6,993 nt of DNA from Flammeovirgaceae bacterium (GTDB taxonomy: Bacteria; Bacteroidota; Bacteroidia; Cytophagales; Cyclobacteriaceae): contig QIDJ01000202.1 in assembly GCA_003228395.1 (NCBI GenBank), positions 1 through 6,993 on the forward strand. The letters run 5' to 3'. Made by a program: the position numbers and the translations under genes. How positions within the stretch are numbered: the stretch's first letter is position 1; every line of letters starts with the position of its first letter. Positions 1 through 6,392 of this stretch are shown one piece after another. The notes under the pieces are model-generated. The model worked only from the letters and a program-made list of their open reading frames with translations. It did no database searches and had not been told where the DNA came from.

Positions 1-381
1 CAATAAACCCGTTCCTACAGCTACAAACATCAGACCGAGAAAAAAGATGTTAGGACTTCCCGGTATAGCAAGTAACATATGGCCGATCATGATAGAGATA
101 CCCCCATACCAGATGGCTTTTCGCTGGCCAAAAATATTATCAGCCAGCCACCCTCCGGGCAACGTCAGCAAATAAACGCCTGCCGTATAAAGCCCGTACA
201 CTGCGGCTGAGGTTTCTACACTTAATCCCAGTCCTTCCTGGGCAGCAGATGTTGTCATAAAAAGAACGAGTATGGCACGCATACCATAGTAGCTGAAACG
301 CTCCCACATTTCTGTAAAAAAAAGTGTAGTTAATCCCCTCGGGTGGCCAAATATGGTTTTTTGTTGAAGATCGTTACTCAT
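1..381 (-). CDS. POT/PTR-family proton-coupled peptide transporter (N-terminal part, cut by window edge)
   Basis: The first 127 codons of a membrane transporter are present; the rest lies beyond the left edge. The family (POT/PTR2/NRT1, major facilitator superfamily) imports di- and tripeptides together with protons across the inner membrane. The reading shows the family's helix-1 signature: Glu24-Met-Trp-Glu27-Arg28-Phe, followed by SYYGMR (30-35). These glutamates and the arginine are the ExxER residues linked to proton coupling. A second helix (about 58-75) leads into an MFS motif-A-like loop, PGGWLADNIFGQRK (75-88), with Asp81, Arg87 and Lys88. A third helix follows (about 91-107), and a fourth starts near 112. 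The ATG at 379-381 is chosen because the short hydrophilic leader and helix 1 sit as usual for the family; no Shine-Dalgarno sequence is visible. It diverges from pckA. Exact substrate range cannot be told from this fragment. Confidence 0.9.
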   Translation of the reverse strand, partial: MSNDLQQKTIFGHPRGLTTLFFTEMWERFSYYGMRAILVLFMTTSAAQEGLGLSVETSAAVYGLYTAGVYLLTLPGGWLADNIFGQRKAIWYGGISIMIGHMLLAIPGSPNIFFLGLMFVAVGTGLL

Positions 382-401
382 ATTACAATGGTGATTCTTT
401 T

Positions 402-431
402 CAAATTGATAGCATTTTTTTTGCAAACAAA
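402..431 (-). promoter_or_regulatory. Candidate Bacteroidota-type promoter for the peptide transporter
   Basis: Read on the minus strand, TTTG (428-431) is followed after 18 bases by TCAATTTG (402-409). This matches the Bacteroidota -7 consensus TAnnTTTG at all but one fixed position, and the spacing is close to the 19-21 bases usually seen. It would place transcription initiation a few bases upstream of the ATG at 381, leaving a very short leader. This is pattern matching only; the region is AT-rich and chance matches are likely. Confidence 0.3.
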
Positions 432-491
432 CGGCCTAATCTAATGGCATTGATTCAAAATACCAAATGTGAAGTTGGCAATCGTATATAC

Positions 492-556
492 TGATAAAAA
501 TCATATATATTCAATCCTGATATTTATTATATTTACACTATATCAGGTTTTTATCA
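492..556. promoter_or_regulatory. Nested inverted repeat in the peptide transporter/pckA divergent region
   Basis: Two perfect inverted repeats lie one inside the other. The outer pair is TGATAAAAA (492-500) with TTTTTATCA (548-556). The inner pair is CCTGATAT (516-523) with ATATCAGG (540-547), separated by 16 bases. On the right side the two arms abut, while on the left 15 AT-rich bases separate them. The outer left arm also starts a small palindrome, TGAT-N4-ATCA (492-503). The sequence TATATTTA (528-535), one base off the Bacteroidota TAnnTTTG -7 element, sits inside the inner loop, so an operator flanking the pckA promoter is one reading. A folded 5' leader of the pckA mRNA is another. 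No convincing upstream promoter element was found at the right distance. Function is inferred only. Confidence 0.4.
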
Positions 557-576
557 TTAATCCAAAAAAATAACCG

Positions 577-2181
577 ATGACACAATTTCAAACTTCTGCC
601 GGAATAAAATCATTAGACTATCTCGGATTAGACCGTACTACAGCGCTTTGGAACCTTACTCCCGATGCACTTGAGTTGATAGCCATACAGAAGGATATGG
701 CCATACGCACAAGCTCAGGAGCAATTTCCGTTGACACTGATGAATTTAAAGGACGTGCACCGAGAGACAGGTTCATCGTAAAAGATGATATTACGAGAGA
801 TACCGTGTGGTGGGGAAATATAAATTTTCCGTTCGACTCGGAAAAATTTGATAAACTTTATGATAAAGTAGTTGACTACCTCAATCGCAAAAATGTGTAT
901 GTAAGAGATGCTTATGCGTGCGCCGACGAAAGGTATAGATTGAATATTCGCGTAATTACAGAATTACCCTGGTCCAACCAGTTTATCTATAATATGTTCT
1001 TGCGCCCTGACAGGAAGGAACTGAGTAATTTCACCCCTGAATGGCACATAGTAGCAGCCCCGAATTTCAGGGCAATTTCTGCAGAAGACGGAACTCGGCA
1101 GCACAATTTTGCCATACTGAATTTTACAAGAAAAATCGCACTCATCGGGGGCACAGGATACACCGGTGAGATGAAAAAAGGCATTTTCTCAGCCCTTAAC
1201 TTTATTCTTCCTCACCAGAAAAATGTATTGTCAATGCACTGCTCGGCAAATGTTGGAAAAGACAACGACACTGCCCTGTTTTTTGGGCTGTCAGGAACCG
1301 GAAAAACCACCTTGTCTGCCGATCCTAATCGCAAACTGATCGGAGACGATGAGCATGGCTGGTCAGACGACTCAGTCTTTAATTTTGAAGGAGGATGCTA
1401 CGCCAAATGTATTGACCTTTCTGAAGAAAATGAACCGGATATTTATCGTGCAATTAAAGAAGGGGCCATCCTGGAAAACGTTGAGTTTTATCCCGGCACC
1501 AATGATGTTGATTATAGCAATTCAACTAAAACCGAAAACACACGGGTTAGTTATCCGATTGATCACATCGAAAACATTGCAGTGCCGTCCACCGGACCGG
1601 AACCTAAAAATATCTTTTTCCTTACCTGTGATGCGTTTGGTGTGCTGCCTCCAATATCAAAACTCACCCCGGAACAGGCTGCATTCCAGTTTATCTCCGG
1701 TTACACGGCAAAAGTAGCCGGAACAGAGGAAGGAATTGTAGAGCCGGTAACCGTTTTCAGCGCCTGCTTTGGCGCGCCGTTTATGCTGCTGCACCCCACA
1801 GTATATGGTGATATGCTTAGCGAAAAAATTCAAAAATCAGGAGCAAACGTATGGCTGGTTAATACTGGCTGGTCAGGCGGAGGATACGGCGTGGGAGAAA
1901 GAATGAAACTTAAAATTACCAGAGCGCTAATCACCGCTGCCCTGGAAGGACACTTTGACAATGTTTCCTATGAAACACATGACATATTCGGTTTGCAAAT
2001 GCCAAATGAATGCCCGGGTGTACCTTCGGAGGTATTAAATCCAAAAAATACCTGGGCCGACAAAGAAGATTATGACCGGAAAGCCAATCTTCTTGCTAAA
2101 AAATTCATTGACAATTTTGATAAGTTCAAAGATGGCGCCAGTAAAGCCGTATTAGCAGCCATGCCGGTAACGAAAGAATAA
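577..2181 (+). CDS. pckA: Phosphoenolpyruvate carboxykinase (ATP)
   Basis: This cytosolic enzyme converts oxaloacetate plus ATP to phosphoenolpyruvate, CO2 and ADP, the first committed step of gluconeogenesis; in some fermentative Bacteroidota it runs in the CO2-fixing direction. The 534-residue length is normal for the ATP-dependent family. Visible motifs are RAPRDRF (60-66, substrate-binding Arg60), the metal-site GEMKKG (197-202), HCSAN with His221, the P-loop GLSGTGKT (237-244, Lys243), the kinase-2 segment IGDDEHGW (255-262, metal-binding Asp258), and the nucleotide-binding ENTRVSYP (320-327, Arg323). All expected catalytic residues are present and the frame is intact. The ATG at 577 gives the usual N-terminus; the leader just upstream is A-rich without a Shine-Dalgarno sequence. 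The gene stands alone between a divergent peptide transporter and its own terminator. A nested inverted repeat upstream may take part in its control. Confidence 0.97.
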   Translation: MTQFQTSAGIKSLDYLGLDRTTALWNLTPDALELIAIQKDMAIRTSSGAISVDTDEFKGRAPRDRFIVKDDITRDTVWWGNINFPFDSEKFDKLYDKVVDYLNRKNVYVRDAYACADERYRLNIRVITELPWSNQFIYNMFLRPDRKELSNFTPEWHIVAAPNFRAISAEDGTRQHNFAILNFTRKIALIGGTGYTGEMKKGIFSALNFILPHQKNVLSMHCSANVGKDNDTALFFGLSGTGKTTLSADPNRKLIGDDEHGWSDDSVFNFEGGCYAKCIDLSEENEPDIYRAIKEGAILENVEFYPGTNDVDYSNSTKTENTRVSYPIDHIENIAVPSTGPEPKNIFFLTCDAFGVLPPISKLTPEQAAFQFISGYTAKVAGTEEGIVEPVTVFSACFGAPFMLLHPTVYGDMLSEKIQKSGANVWLVNTGWSGGGYGVGERMKLKITRALITAALEGHFDNVSYETHDIFGLQMPNECPGVPSEVLNPKNTWADKEDYDRKANLLAKKFIDNFDKFKDGASKAVLAAMPVTKE

Positions 2182-2201
2182 AAATTCAATTAAATTTATT
2201 C

Positions 2202-2228
2202 AAAAGGCCTGATACAAAGGCCTTTTTT
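2202..2228 (+). terminator. Intrinsic terminator of pckA
   Basis: A perfect 9-base-pair stem, AAAAGGCCT (2202-2210) with AGGCCTTTT (2218-2226), has a 7-base loop and leads directly into a run of six T (2223-2228). It begins 21 bases after the pckA stop codon, so it should end the pckA transcript and separate it from the nucleoside transporter downstream on the same strand. Confidence 0.88.
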
Positions 2229-2277
2229 ATTTCCTTTTAATAATTATATATTCACACCGGTTTTTAACTTGTTTGGC

Positions 2278-3807
2278 ATGACTGGTATAATAAAGGTACT
2301 AATCACAGTTTTCGTTTTACTGTTGGTTGTGGTCCCGGTTTCGGGATTTTCAAGGCAAAATACCGAACCGCAGGACTCGCTTTTACACACAGAAGAAATA
2401 GCCGGAAAACATACCGATAGCCTTACCAACTCTGCAAATCTGGATTCTGTTACGAATACCCCTCAAACAAAAGGCCTCGGCAATGTAATTCCAGAGCATT
2501 ACGATTCTAAAAACAACCTGTTCCTAACCATACTCAGAGGGGCATTCGGGCTGGCAATGCTGGTATTGATTTGCTATCTCTTCAGTACAAACCGGAGAAA
2601 TATCAACTGGAAAGTGGTTGCAGCAGGATTGGCCATACAGTTTTTACTTGCCGTTGGCATTCTTAAAGTTCCCTTTATCCGTATTGTTTTCGAATTTGTA
2701 GGGAAAATCTTTGTCCGGATTCTCGATTTTACTCGTGCAGGATCGGAATTTCTGTTTGGAGATTTTCTGGATGCAGATACGTATGGTTTTATCTTTGCAT
2801 TCCAGGTACTTCCCACCATCATCTTTTTTTCGGCCCTGACCAGTTTGTTATTTTATCTGGGTATCATTCAGAAGGTAGTTCATGTGCTTGCATGGATGCT
2901 GAGCCGCACACTCAGACTTTCGGGGGCAGAAAGCCTTTCGGTAGCAGGCAATATTTTTCTCGGGCAAACCGAATCTCCACTAATGATCAAAGAATATATT
3001 CCTGATATGACCAGGTCAGAGGTGCTGCTGGTAATGATTGGAGGCATGGCAACCCTTGCAGGTGGTGTGCTTGCCGCTTATATAAGTTTTTTAGGTGGAG
3101 ATGATCCCCAGCAAAGACTCCTTTTCGCCAAACACCTTTTAGCAGCATCAATAATGGCAGCTCCGGGCGCTGTAGTAGCCAGCAAAATTCTTTATCCTCA
3201 AACTGAAACGGTGGATAAGAACATTGAGATCACCAAGGACAAAGTAGGTAGTAATGTGCTGGATGCCATTTCAAGAGGCACAACACAAGGCCTTGCCCTT
3301 GCGGTTAACGTTGCAGCCATGCTGCTTGTTTTCCTGGCATTTATTGCAATGGCCAATTACATACTTCTGAAAATCGGCGGATGGACACATTTGAATGCCT
3401 GGATTGCAGAAATTTCAGGTGGAAACTACACCGGTTTTTCATTGCAGTTCCTATTAGGTTATATGTTTGCCCCACTCATGTGGATAATAGGGGTTGCTAC
3501 ACCAGATATTTCCCTTGTAGGAAGCCTTCTTGGCGAAAAAATAATCCTTACGGAGTTTATCGGTTATGTAAGTCTTTCGGAATTCAAAGCAGAAGGAGCC
3601 TTTAGTGATTCCAAATCAATAATTATGGCTACCTATATGTTATGTGGATTCGCCAATTTTGCTTCCATTGGAATACAAATTGGAGGCATCGGATCACTGG
3701 CTCCAAACAAACGGGTTTTATTATCGCAATTTGGACTCAGGGCGCTACTTGGTGGAACGATTGCATCCCTGTTTTCTGCAACTATGGTGGGTATGATTTT
3801 AGGTTGA
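2278..3807 (+). CDS. Concentrative nucleoside transporter (NupC/CNT family) with signal-like N-terminus
   Basis: The product is a 509-residue inner-membrane protein that probably imports nucleosides with Na+ or H+. Family marks are GQTESPL (229-235; Gln230, Thr231 and Glu232 match the nucleoside-contacting QTE of CNT hairpin 1), LTEFIGY (424-430; its Glu matches the second ligand glutamate), and CGFANFASIGIQIGG (456-470; Asn460 and Ser463 match the conserved ligand pair). The gate and core helices occur in the expected order. Two features are unusual. Residues 1-25 look like a signal peptide or an extra helix, and residues about 26-78 form a polar Ser/Thr/Asp/Asn-rich stretch before the first core helix (about 81-102). 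Also, the usual Asn of the NEFVAY-type motif is Thr425. ATG 2278 is preferred over an in-frame TTG at 2269, since it gives a normal signal-type start; neither has a clear ribosome site. It is convergent with the bifunctional nuclease gene. Substrate preference is unknown. Confidence 0.92.
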   Translation: MTGIIKVLITVFVLLLVVVPVSGFSRQNTEPQDSLLHTEEIAGKHTDSLTNSANLDSVTNTPQTKGLGNVIPEHYDSKNNLFLTILRGAFGLAMLVLICYLFSTNRRNINWKVVAAGLAIQFLLAVGILKVPFIRIVFEFVGKIFVRILDFTRAGSEFLFGDFLDADTYGFIFAFQVLPTIIFFSALTSLLFYLGIIQKVVHVLAWMLSRTLRLSGAESLSVAGNIFLGQTESPLMIKEYIPDMTRSEVLLVMIGGMATLAGGVLAAYISFLGGDDPQQRLLFAKHLLAASIMAAPGAVVASKILYPQTETVDKNIEITKDKVGSNVLDAISRGTTQGLALAVNVAAMLLVFLAFIAMANYILLKIGGWTHLNAWIAEISGGNYTGFSLQFLLGYMFAPLMWIIGVATPDISLVGSLLGEKIILTEFIGYVSLSEFKAEGAFSDSKSIIMATYMLCGFANFASIGIQIGGIGSLAPNKRVLLSQFGLRALLGGTIASLFSATMVGMILG

Positions 3808-3878
3808 TCCGAATTAATCAGAATCTGTATATAACGTCATTTAATCAAAGAAAAATTGAATATATTTATTTATAACTG

Positions 3879-3918
3879 TCCCTCCTGGTAGGGGATTAAT
3901 GGATTTCCTGCGGGCAGG
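3879..3918. repeat. Two small hairpins in the convergent spacer
   Basis: The 154-base gap between two convergent genes holds two short inverted repeats: TCCCT (3879-3883) facing GGGGA (3891-3895, with one G-T pair) and CCTGC (3907-3911) facing GCAGG (3914-3918). They are GC-rich against an AT-rich surround and resemble the short palindromic intergenic repeats often scattered through Bacteroidota genomes. Neither is directly followed by a T-run on either strand, so they are not convincing intrinsic terminators. The nearest T-run (3927-3931) lies eight bases beyond the second hairpin. Whether they recur elsewhere in the genome cannot be seen here. Confidence 0.35.
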
Positions 3919-3961
3919 CATTGTAATTTTTCAACAAGCTAAGTTAACGGACAAACTCAAT

Positions 3962-4564
3962 TTAATTTCTCTTTCCTAACTCATCGCGTATCTTGGCGGC
4001 CCGCTCGTAGTCTTCTTTCTCAATGGCCCTCTTGAGCATCTCATTTAATTTTTCAATAGAGAAGTCTTTGAGTGACTGCGGTTTCTTTTTCCCGGAAGTC
4101 GGTTTTTCCGTCATCAGTTCAGATTTCACGTCTCCGAAATCCGATTCTTCCTCACCCGTAAATTCTATACCTGCCTCAGCCAATATGGTTTCATAGGTAT
4201 AAATCGGAGCTTTGAAACGCAGACCTATAGCAATAGCATCAGAAGGCCGGGCGTCAATTTCGATCACCTTTTCCTGGCTTTCGCACACTATTTTCGCAAA
4301 AAATACACCCTCTTTCAAGTCTGATATCACGATTTCCCTGATCGTATAATCAAAATCATGTGCAAATGATTTGAAAAGATCATGGGTCATCGGGCGATTT
4401 GGTAGAATTTTTTCGATTTCTATGGCAATTGCCTGAGCTTCGAACATACCGATAATAATAGGAAGCCGTCGTTTACCTTTCTCTTCACCCAGCACAAGGG
4501 CAAACGATCCGGTTTGTGACTGACTCGACGATAGACCTAATATTTCAAGTTTTAATTTATCCAC
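3962..4564 (-). CDS. Bifunctional nuclease family protein (DUF151) with C-terminal UVR motif
   Basis: The 200-residue protein has two parts. Residues about 3-133 are a DUF151/bifunctional-nuclease domain, recognised by RPMTHDLF (57-64) and the hallmark IDARPSDAIAIGLR (103-116). A charged, flexible linker (about 134-168, with a GKKK run) follows. Residues about 169-199 form a UVR helix-turn-helix motif, EDYERAAKIRDEL (184-196), the small interaction module found in UvrB, UvrC and Clp adaptor proteins. Plant relatives of this family have reported DNase and RNase activity; the bacterial role is poorly defined, so the nuclease name is inherited rather than shown. The start is GTG (4562-4564): family members start just before the KLEILGLS segment, and no ATG is available there. 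A weak purine stretch (AGAAG) lies just upstream. It sits 17 bases after etfA and probably shares its transcript. Confidence 0.93.
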   Translation of the reverse strand: MDKLKLEILGLSSSQSQTGSFALVLGEEKGKRRLPIIIGMFEAQAIAIEIEKILPNRPMTHDLFKSFAHDFDYTIREIVISDLKEGVFFAKIVCESQEKVIEIDARPSDAIAIGLRFKAPIYTYETILAEAGIEFTGEEESDFGDVKSELMTEKPTSGKKKPQSLKDFSIEKLNEMLKRAIEKEDYERAAKIRDELGKRN

Positions 4565-4581
4565 AATCTTCTATTTAACCA

Positions 4582-5541
4582 TCAGTCACGCATTGCTTTC
4601 ACGGCATCGGTAAGTTTCGGAACAACTTCAAAAGCATCTCCTACTACTCCATAATCTGCAGCGTTAAAAAATGGTGCTTCCGGATCCTTATTTATTACAA
4701 CTATCACTTTACTTGAGTTTACGCCTGCCAGGTGCTGAATAGCCCCTGATATTCCGACTGCAATATATAAATTCGGACTCACTTTTACTCCAGTCTGGCC
4801 AACATGTTCGCGATGCGGACGCCATTCAAGATCTGACACCGGTTTACTGCATCCCGTTGCTGCGCCAAGCGCTTCAGCCAAATCCTCAATCATACCCCAG
4901 TTCTCCGGACCTTTTAACCCTCTGCCTCCGGATACAATAATTTCCGCTTCCGGAAGCAGCACCACTCCGGTAGCTTTATCTCTTCCCGTAACAGTAGAGT
5001 TAAAATCGCTCTCATTTAAAACAGGTGAAAAATCACTAACCTCAGCACTTCCTCCCTCCTCCTTATATGCAACGGCATTTTTACTGATGCCAATAATTTT
5101 TTTCGCTTTCAGCAATTTTACCCAGGCAAAGGCATTTCCCGTAAAAATGCTTCGTTTAACCATAAATCCATCCGAAGTGTTCGGAAGTTCAGTAACATTC
5201 GTAGCAAAAGAAGCATTTGATTTTATAGCGGTACGGGCAGCTACGGCATCTGAAACCGAGGACTTGGCCAGTATAACAATATCAGCATTTTCATTATCCA
5301 TCGCCTGTGAAATAACGCTGGCATACGCTTGTATATCCCCATGGTCAAGCCGGCTTTCAGTGGCATGAAGCACACGGTCAGCGCCATTCTGCCCAAGTAG
5401 TTCCATCTCTTTTGGTTCTGCATTTCCGCATACCAACGCAATTACATCTCCAGCATCAATAGCCGATGCATAACAGACCGCTTCTCTGGAAGATTTTTTA
5501 ATTCTTCCTTCGTCATGTTCAACAAATACAATTACAGACAT
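4582..5541 (-). CDS. etfA: Electron transfer flavoprotein subunit alpha
   Basis: This is the FAD-carrying subunit of the soluble EtfAB heterodimer, which accepts electrons from acyl-CoA and related dehydrogenases and passes them on to the quinone pool through ETF:quinone oxidoreductase. At 319 residues it has normal length. The N-terminal domain (about 1-180) has the EtfA alpha/beta fold pattern. The C-terminal FAD domain shows VSGGRGLKGPENW (203-215, with Arg207), VGQTG (247-251), and the PROSITE-type EtfA signature from LYIAVGISGAIQH (258-270) through VVIN (281-284), followed by KDPEAPFFNAADYGVVGD (285-302). No FAD contact seems lost. ATG 5539-5541 gives the usual short N-terminus. It lies 31 bases downstream of etfB and 17 bases upstream of the bifunctional nuclease gene, indicating one operon. 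No ferredoxin-like or bifurcating-type dehydrogenase is visible nearby. Confidence 0.96.
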   Translation of the reverse strand: MSVIVFVEHDEGRIKKSSREAVCYASAIDAGDVIALVCGNAEPKEMELLGQNGADRVLHATESRLDHGDIQAYASVISQAMDNENADIVILAKSSVSDAVAARTAIKSNASFATNVTELPNTSDGFMVKRSIFTGNAFAWVKLLKAKKIIGISKNAVAYKEEGGSAEVSDFSPVLNESDFNSTVTGRDKATGVVLLPEAEIIVSGGRGLKGPENWGMIEDLAEALGAATGCSKPVSDLEWRPHREHVGQTGVKVSPNLYIAVGISGAIQHLAGVNSSKVIVVINKDPEAPFFNAADYGVVGDAFEVVPKLTDAVKAMRD

Positions 5542-5572
5542 TTTATCTTTTTTAAATTATTACTACAGATTA

Positions 5573-6310
5573 TTACAGCACTTTGGCTTCATTTTTTAAT
5601 AACGAAACCAATTCATCCATTTGCCCGGGATCAATCATTTTAATGGTACCCTTTGGTGGAGGTAATTCAAATTTCACCAGTTTATCAGGGTGTTCACTAT
5701 CTACCGGATCAACTACATTCAGGGGTTTTGAGCGGGCAGTCATTATTCCCCGCATATTGGGAATTTTCCATTCTGCAATAGGCTCCTGGCAACCGGCAAC
5801 AAAGGGCATTTTCAGTTCGATAAATTCCTTTCCTCCTTCAATTTCTCTGGCAATTTTTGACACGTTACCATCAATATCAAGTTTCATCACCGGCGATACG
5901 GAGGGAATTCCAAGTAATTCTCCTACCATCCCATGTACAACCCCGCCGTTAAAATCAATCGACTCTCTTCCCATAAGAATCAGATCATAATCGCCATCTT
6001 TTGCCACATTAGCTATCTGCGTTGCAACAAAAAATGAATCCTCCGGATCGGCATTAATGCGAATCGCATCGTCAGCGCCAATTGCAAGTGCTTTACGTAT
6101 GGTCGGTTCCGTTTCAGCACCGCCAACATTCACAACTGTAACAGCAGCGCCATGACTTTCCTTAAGTTCTATAGCCCTGGCAATGGCATAATCTTCATAC
6201 GGGCCAATAATATACTGCACACCGTTCGTATCAAATTTTGTATCTCCATCAGTAAATGCAATACGTGAAGTTGTATCCGGCACATGTGTTATACAAACAA
6301 GAATCTTCAT
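5573..6310 (-). CDS. etfB: Electron transfer flavoprotein subunit beta
   Basis: This is the partner subunit of EtfA; in the family it binds AMP (or FAD in bifurcating types) and carries the loop that docks with dehydrogenases. The 245-residue length is typical. Recognisable parts are the N-terminal MKILVCITHVPDT (1-13), NGVQYIIGPYEDYAIARA (29-46), RKALAIGADDAIRI (72-85), the nucleotide-site region LMGRESIDFNGGVVHGMVGE (112-131), and the recognition-loop segment IPNMRGIMTARSKPL (183-197). The gene heads the minus-strand cluster etfB-etfA-bifunctional nuclease. ATG 6308-6310 fits the family start; the bases before it (CTCCCT) give no Shine-Dalgarno match. The 82-base gap to the divergent TPR gene must hold its promoter, but no clear element was found on that strand. 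AMP-type or bifurcating type cannot be decided by eye. Confidence 0.95.
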   Translation of the reverse strand: MKILVCITHVPDTTSRIAFTDGDTKFDTNGVQYIIGPYEDYAIARAIELKESHGAAVTVVNVGGAETEPTIRKALAIGADDAIRINADPEDSFFVATQIANVAKDGDYDLILMGRESIDFNGGVVHGMVGELLGIPSVSPVMKLDIDGNVSKIAREIEGGKEFIELKMPFVAGCQEPIAEWKIPNMRGIMTARSKPLNVVDPVDSEHPDKLVKFELPPPKGTIKMIDPGQMDELVSLLKNEAKVL

Positions 6311-6344
6311 AGGGAGTATTTAAAAAAAATATTTCTAAAAAACT

Positions 6345-6372
6345 TTGAAGAAGCGAAAATAAAGAATATAAT
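6345..6372 (+). promoter_or_regulatory. Candidate promoter of the TPR gene
   Basis: TTGAAG (6345-6350) and a perfect TATAAT (6367-6372) are 16 bases apart, a classical sigma-70-like arrangement, and the -10 ends 20 bases before the TTG start at 6393. Bacteroidota normally use a different consensus, and the region is extremely AT-rich, so a chance match is quite possible. Confidence 0.3.
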
Positions 6373-6392
6373 AGAAAAAATTGCTTGTATAA

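Noticed and set aside
475..503. Classical promoter TTGGCA plus downstream -10 for pckA
   Set aside because: TTGGCA at 475-480 has no acceptable -10 at 16-18 bases, only an AT-rich stretch at the wrong distance.
987..1184. Antisense open frame inside pckA
   Set aside because: It lies wholly within a well-supported gene, resembles no known protein and is explained by chance absence of stops opposite coding DNA.
1349..1717. Second same-strand frame inside pckA (122 codons)
   Set aside because: The overlapping pckA frame carries all the family motifs; this out-of-frame reading has none and no sensible start context.
2269..2277. TTG start three codons upstream for the nucleoside transporter
   Set aside because: The ATG at 2278 gives a standard signal-type N-terminus, and the TTG has no ribosome site to favour it.
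3907..3931. CCTGC/GCAGG hairpin as intrinsic terminator of the nucleoside transporter
   Set aside because: The T-run begins eight bases after the stem and the stem is only 4-5 base pairs, so it does not fit a working intrinsic terminator.
5087..5368. Plus-strand frame opposite etfA
   Set aside because: It is antisense to conserved EtfA coding sequence, lacks recognisable domains and is a typical shadow frame.
5583..5990. Plus-strand frame of 135 codons opposite etfB
   Set aside because: Its length is notable, but it is fully antisense to a clear EtfB with Ser/Pro/Ile-rich composition typical of reverse-strand translation.
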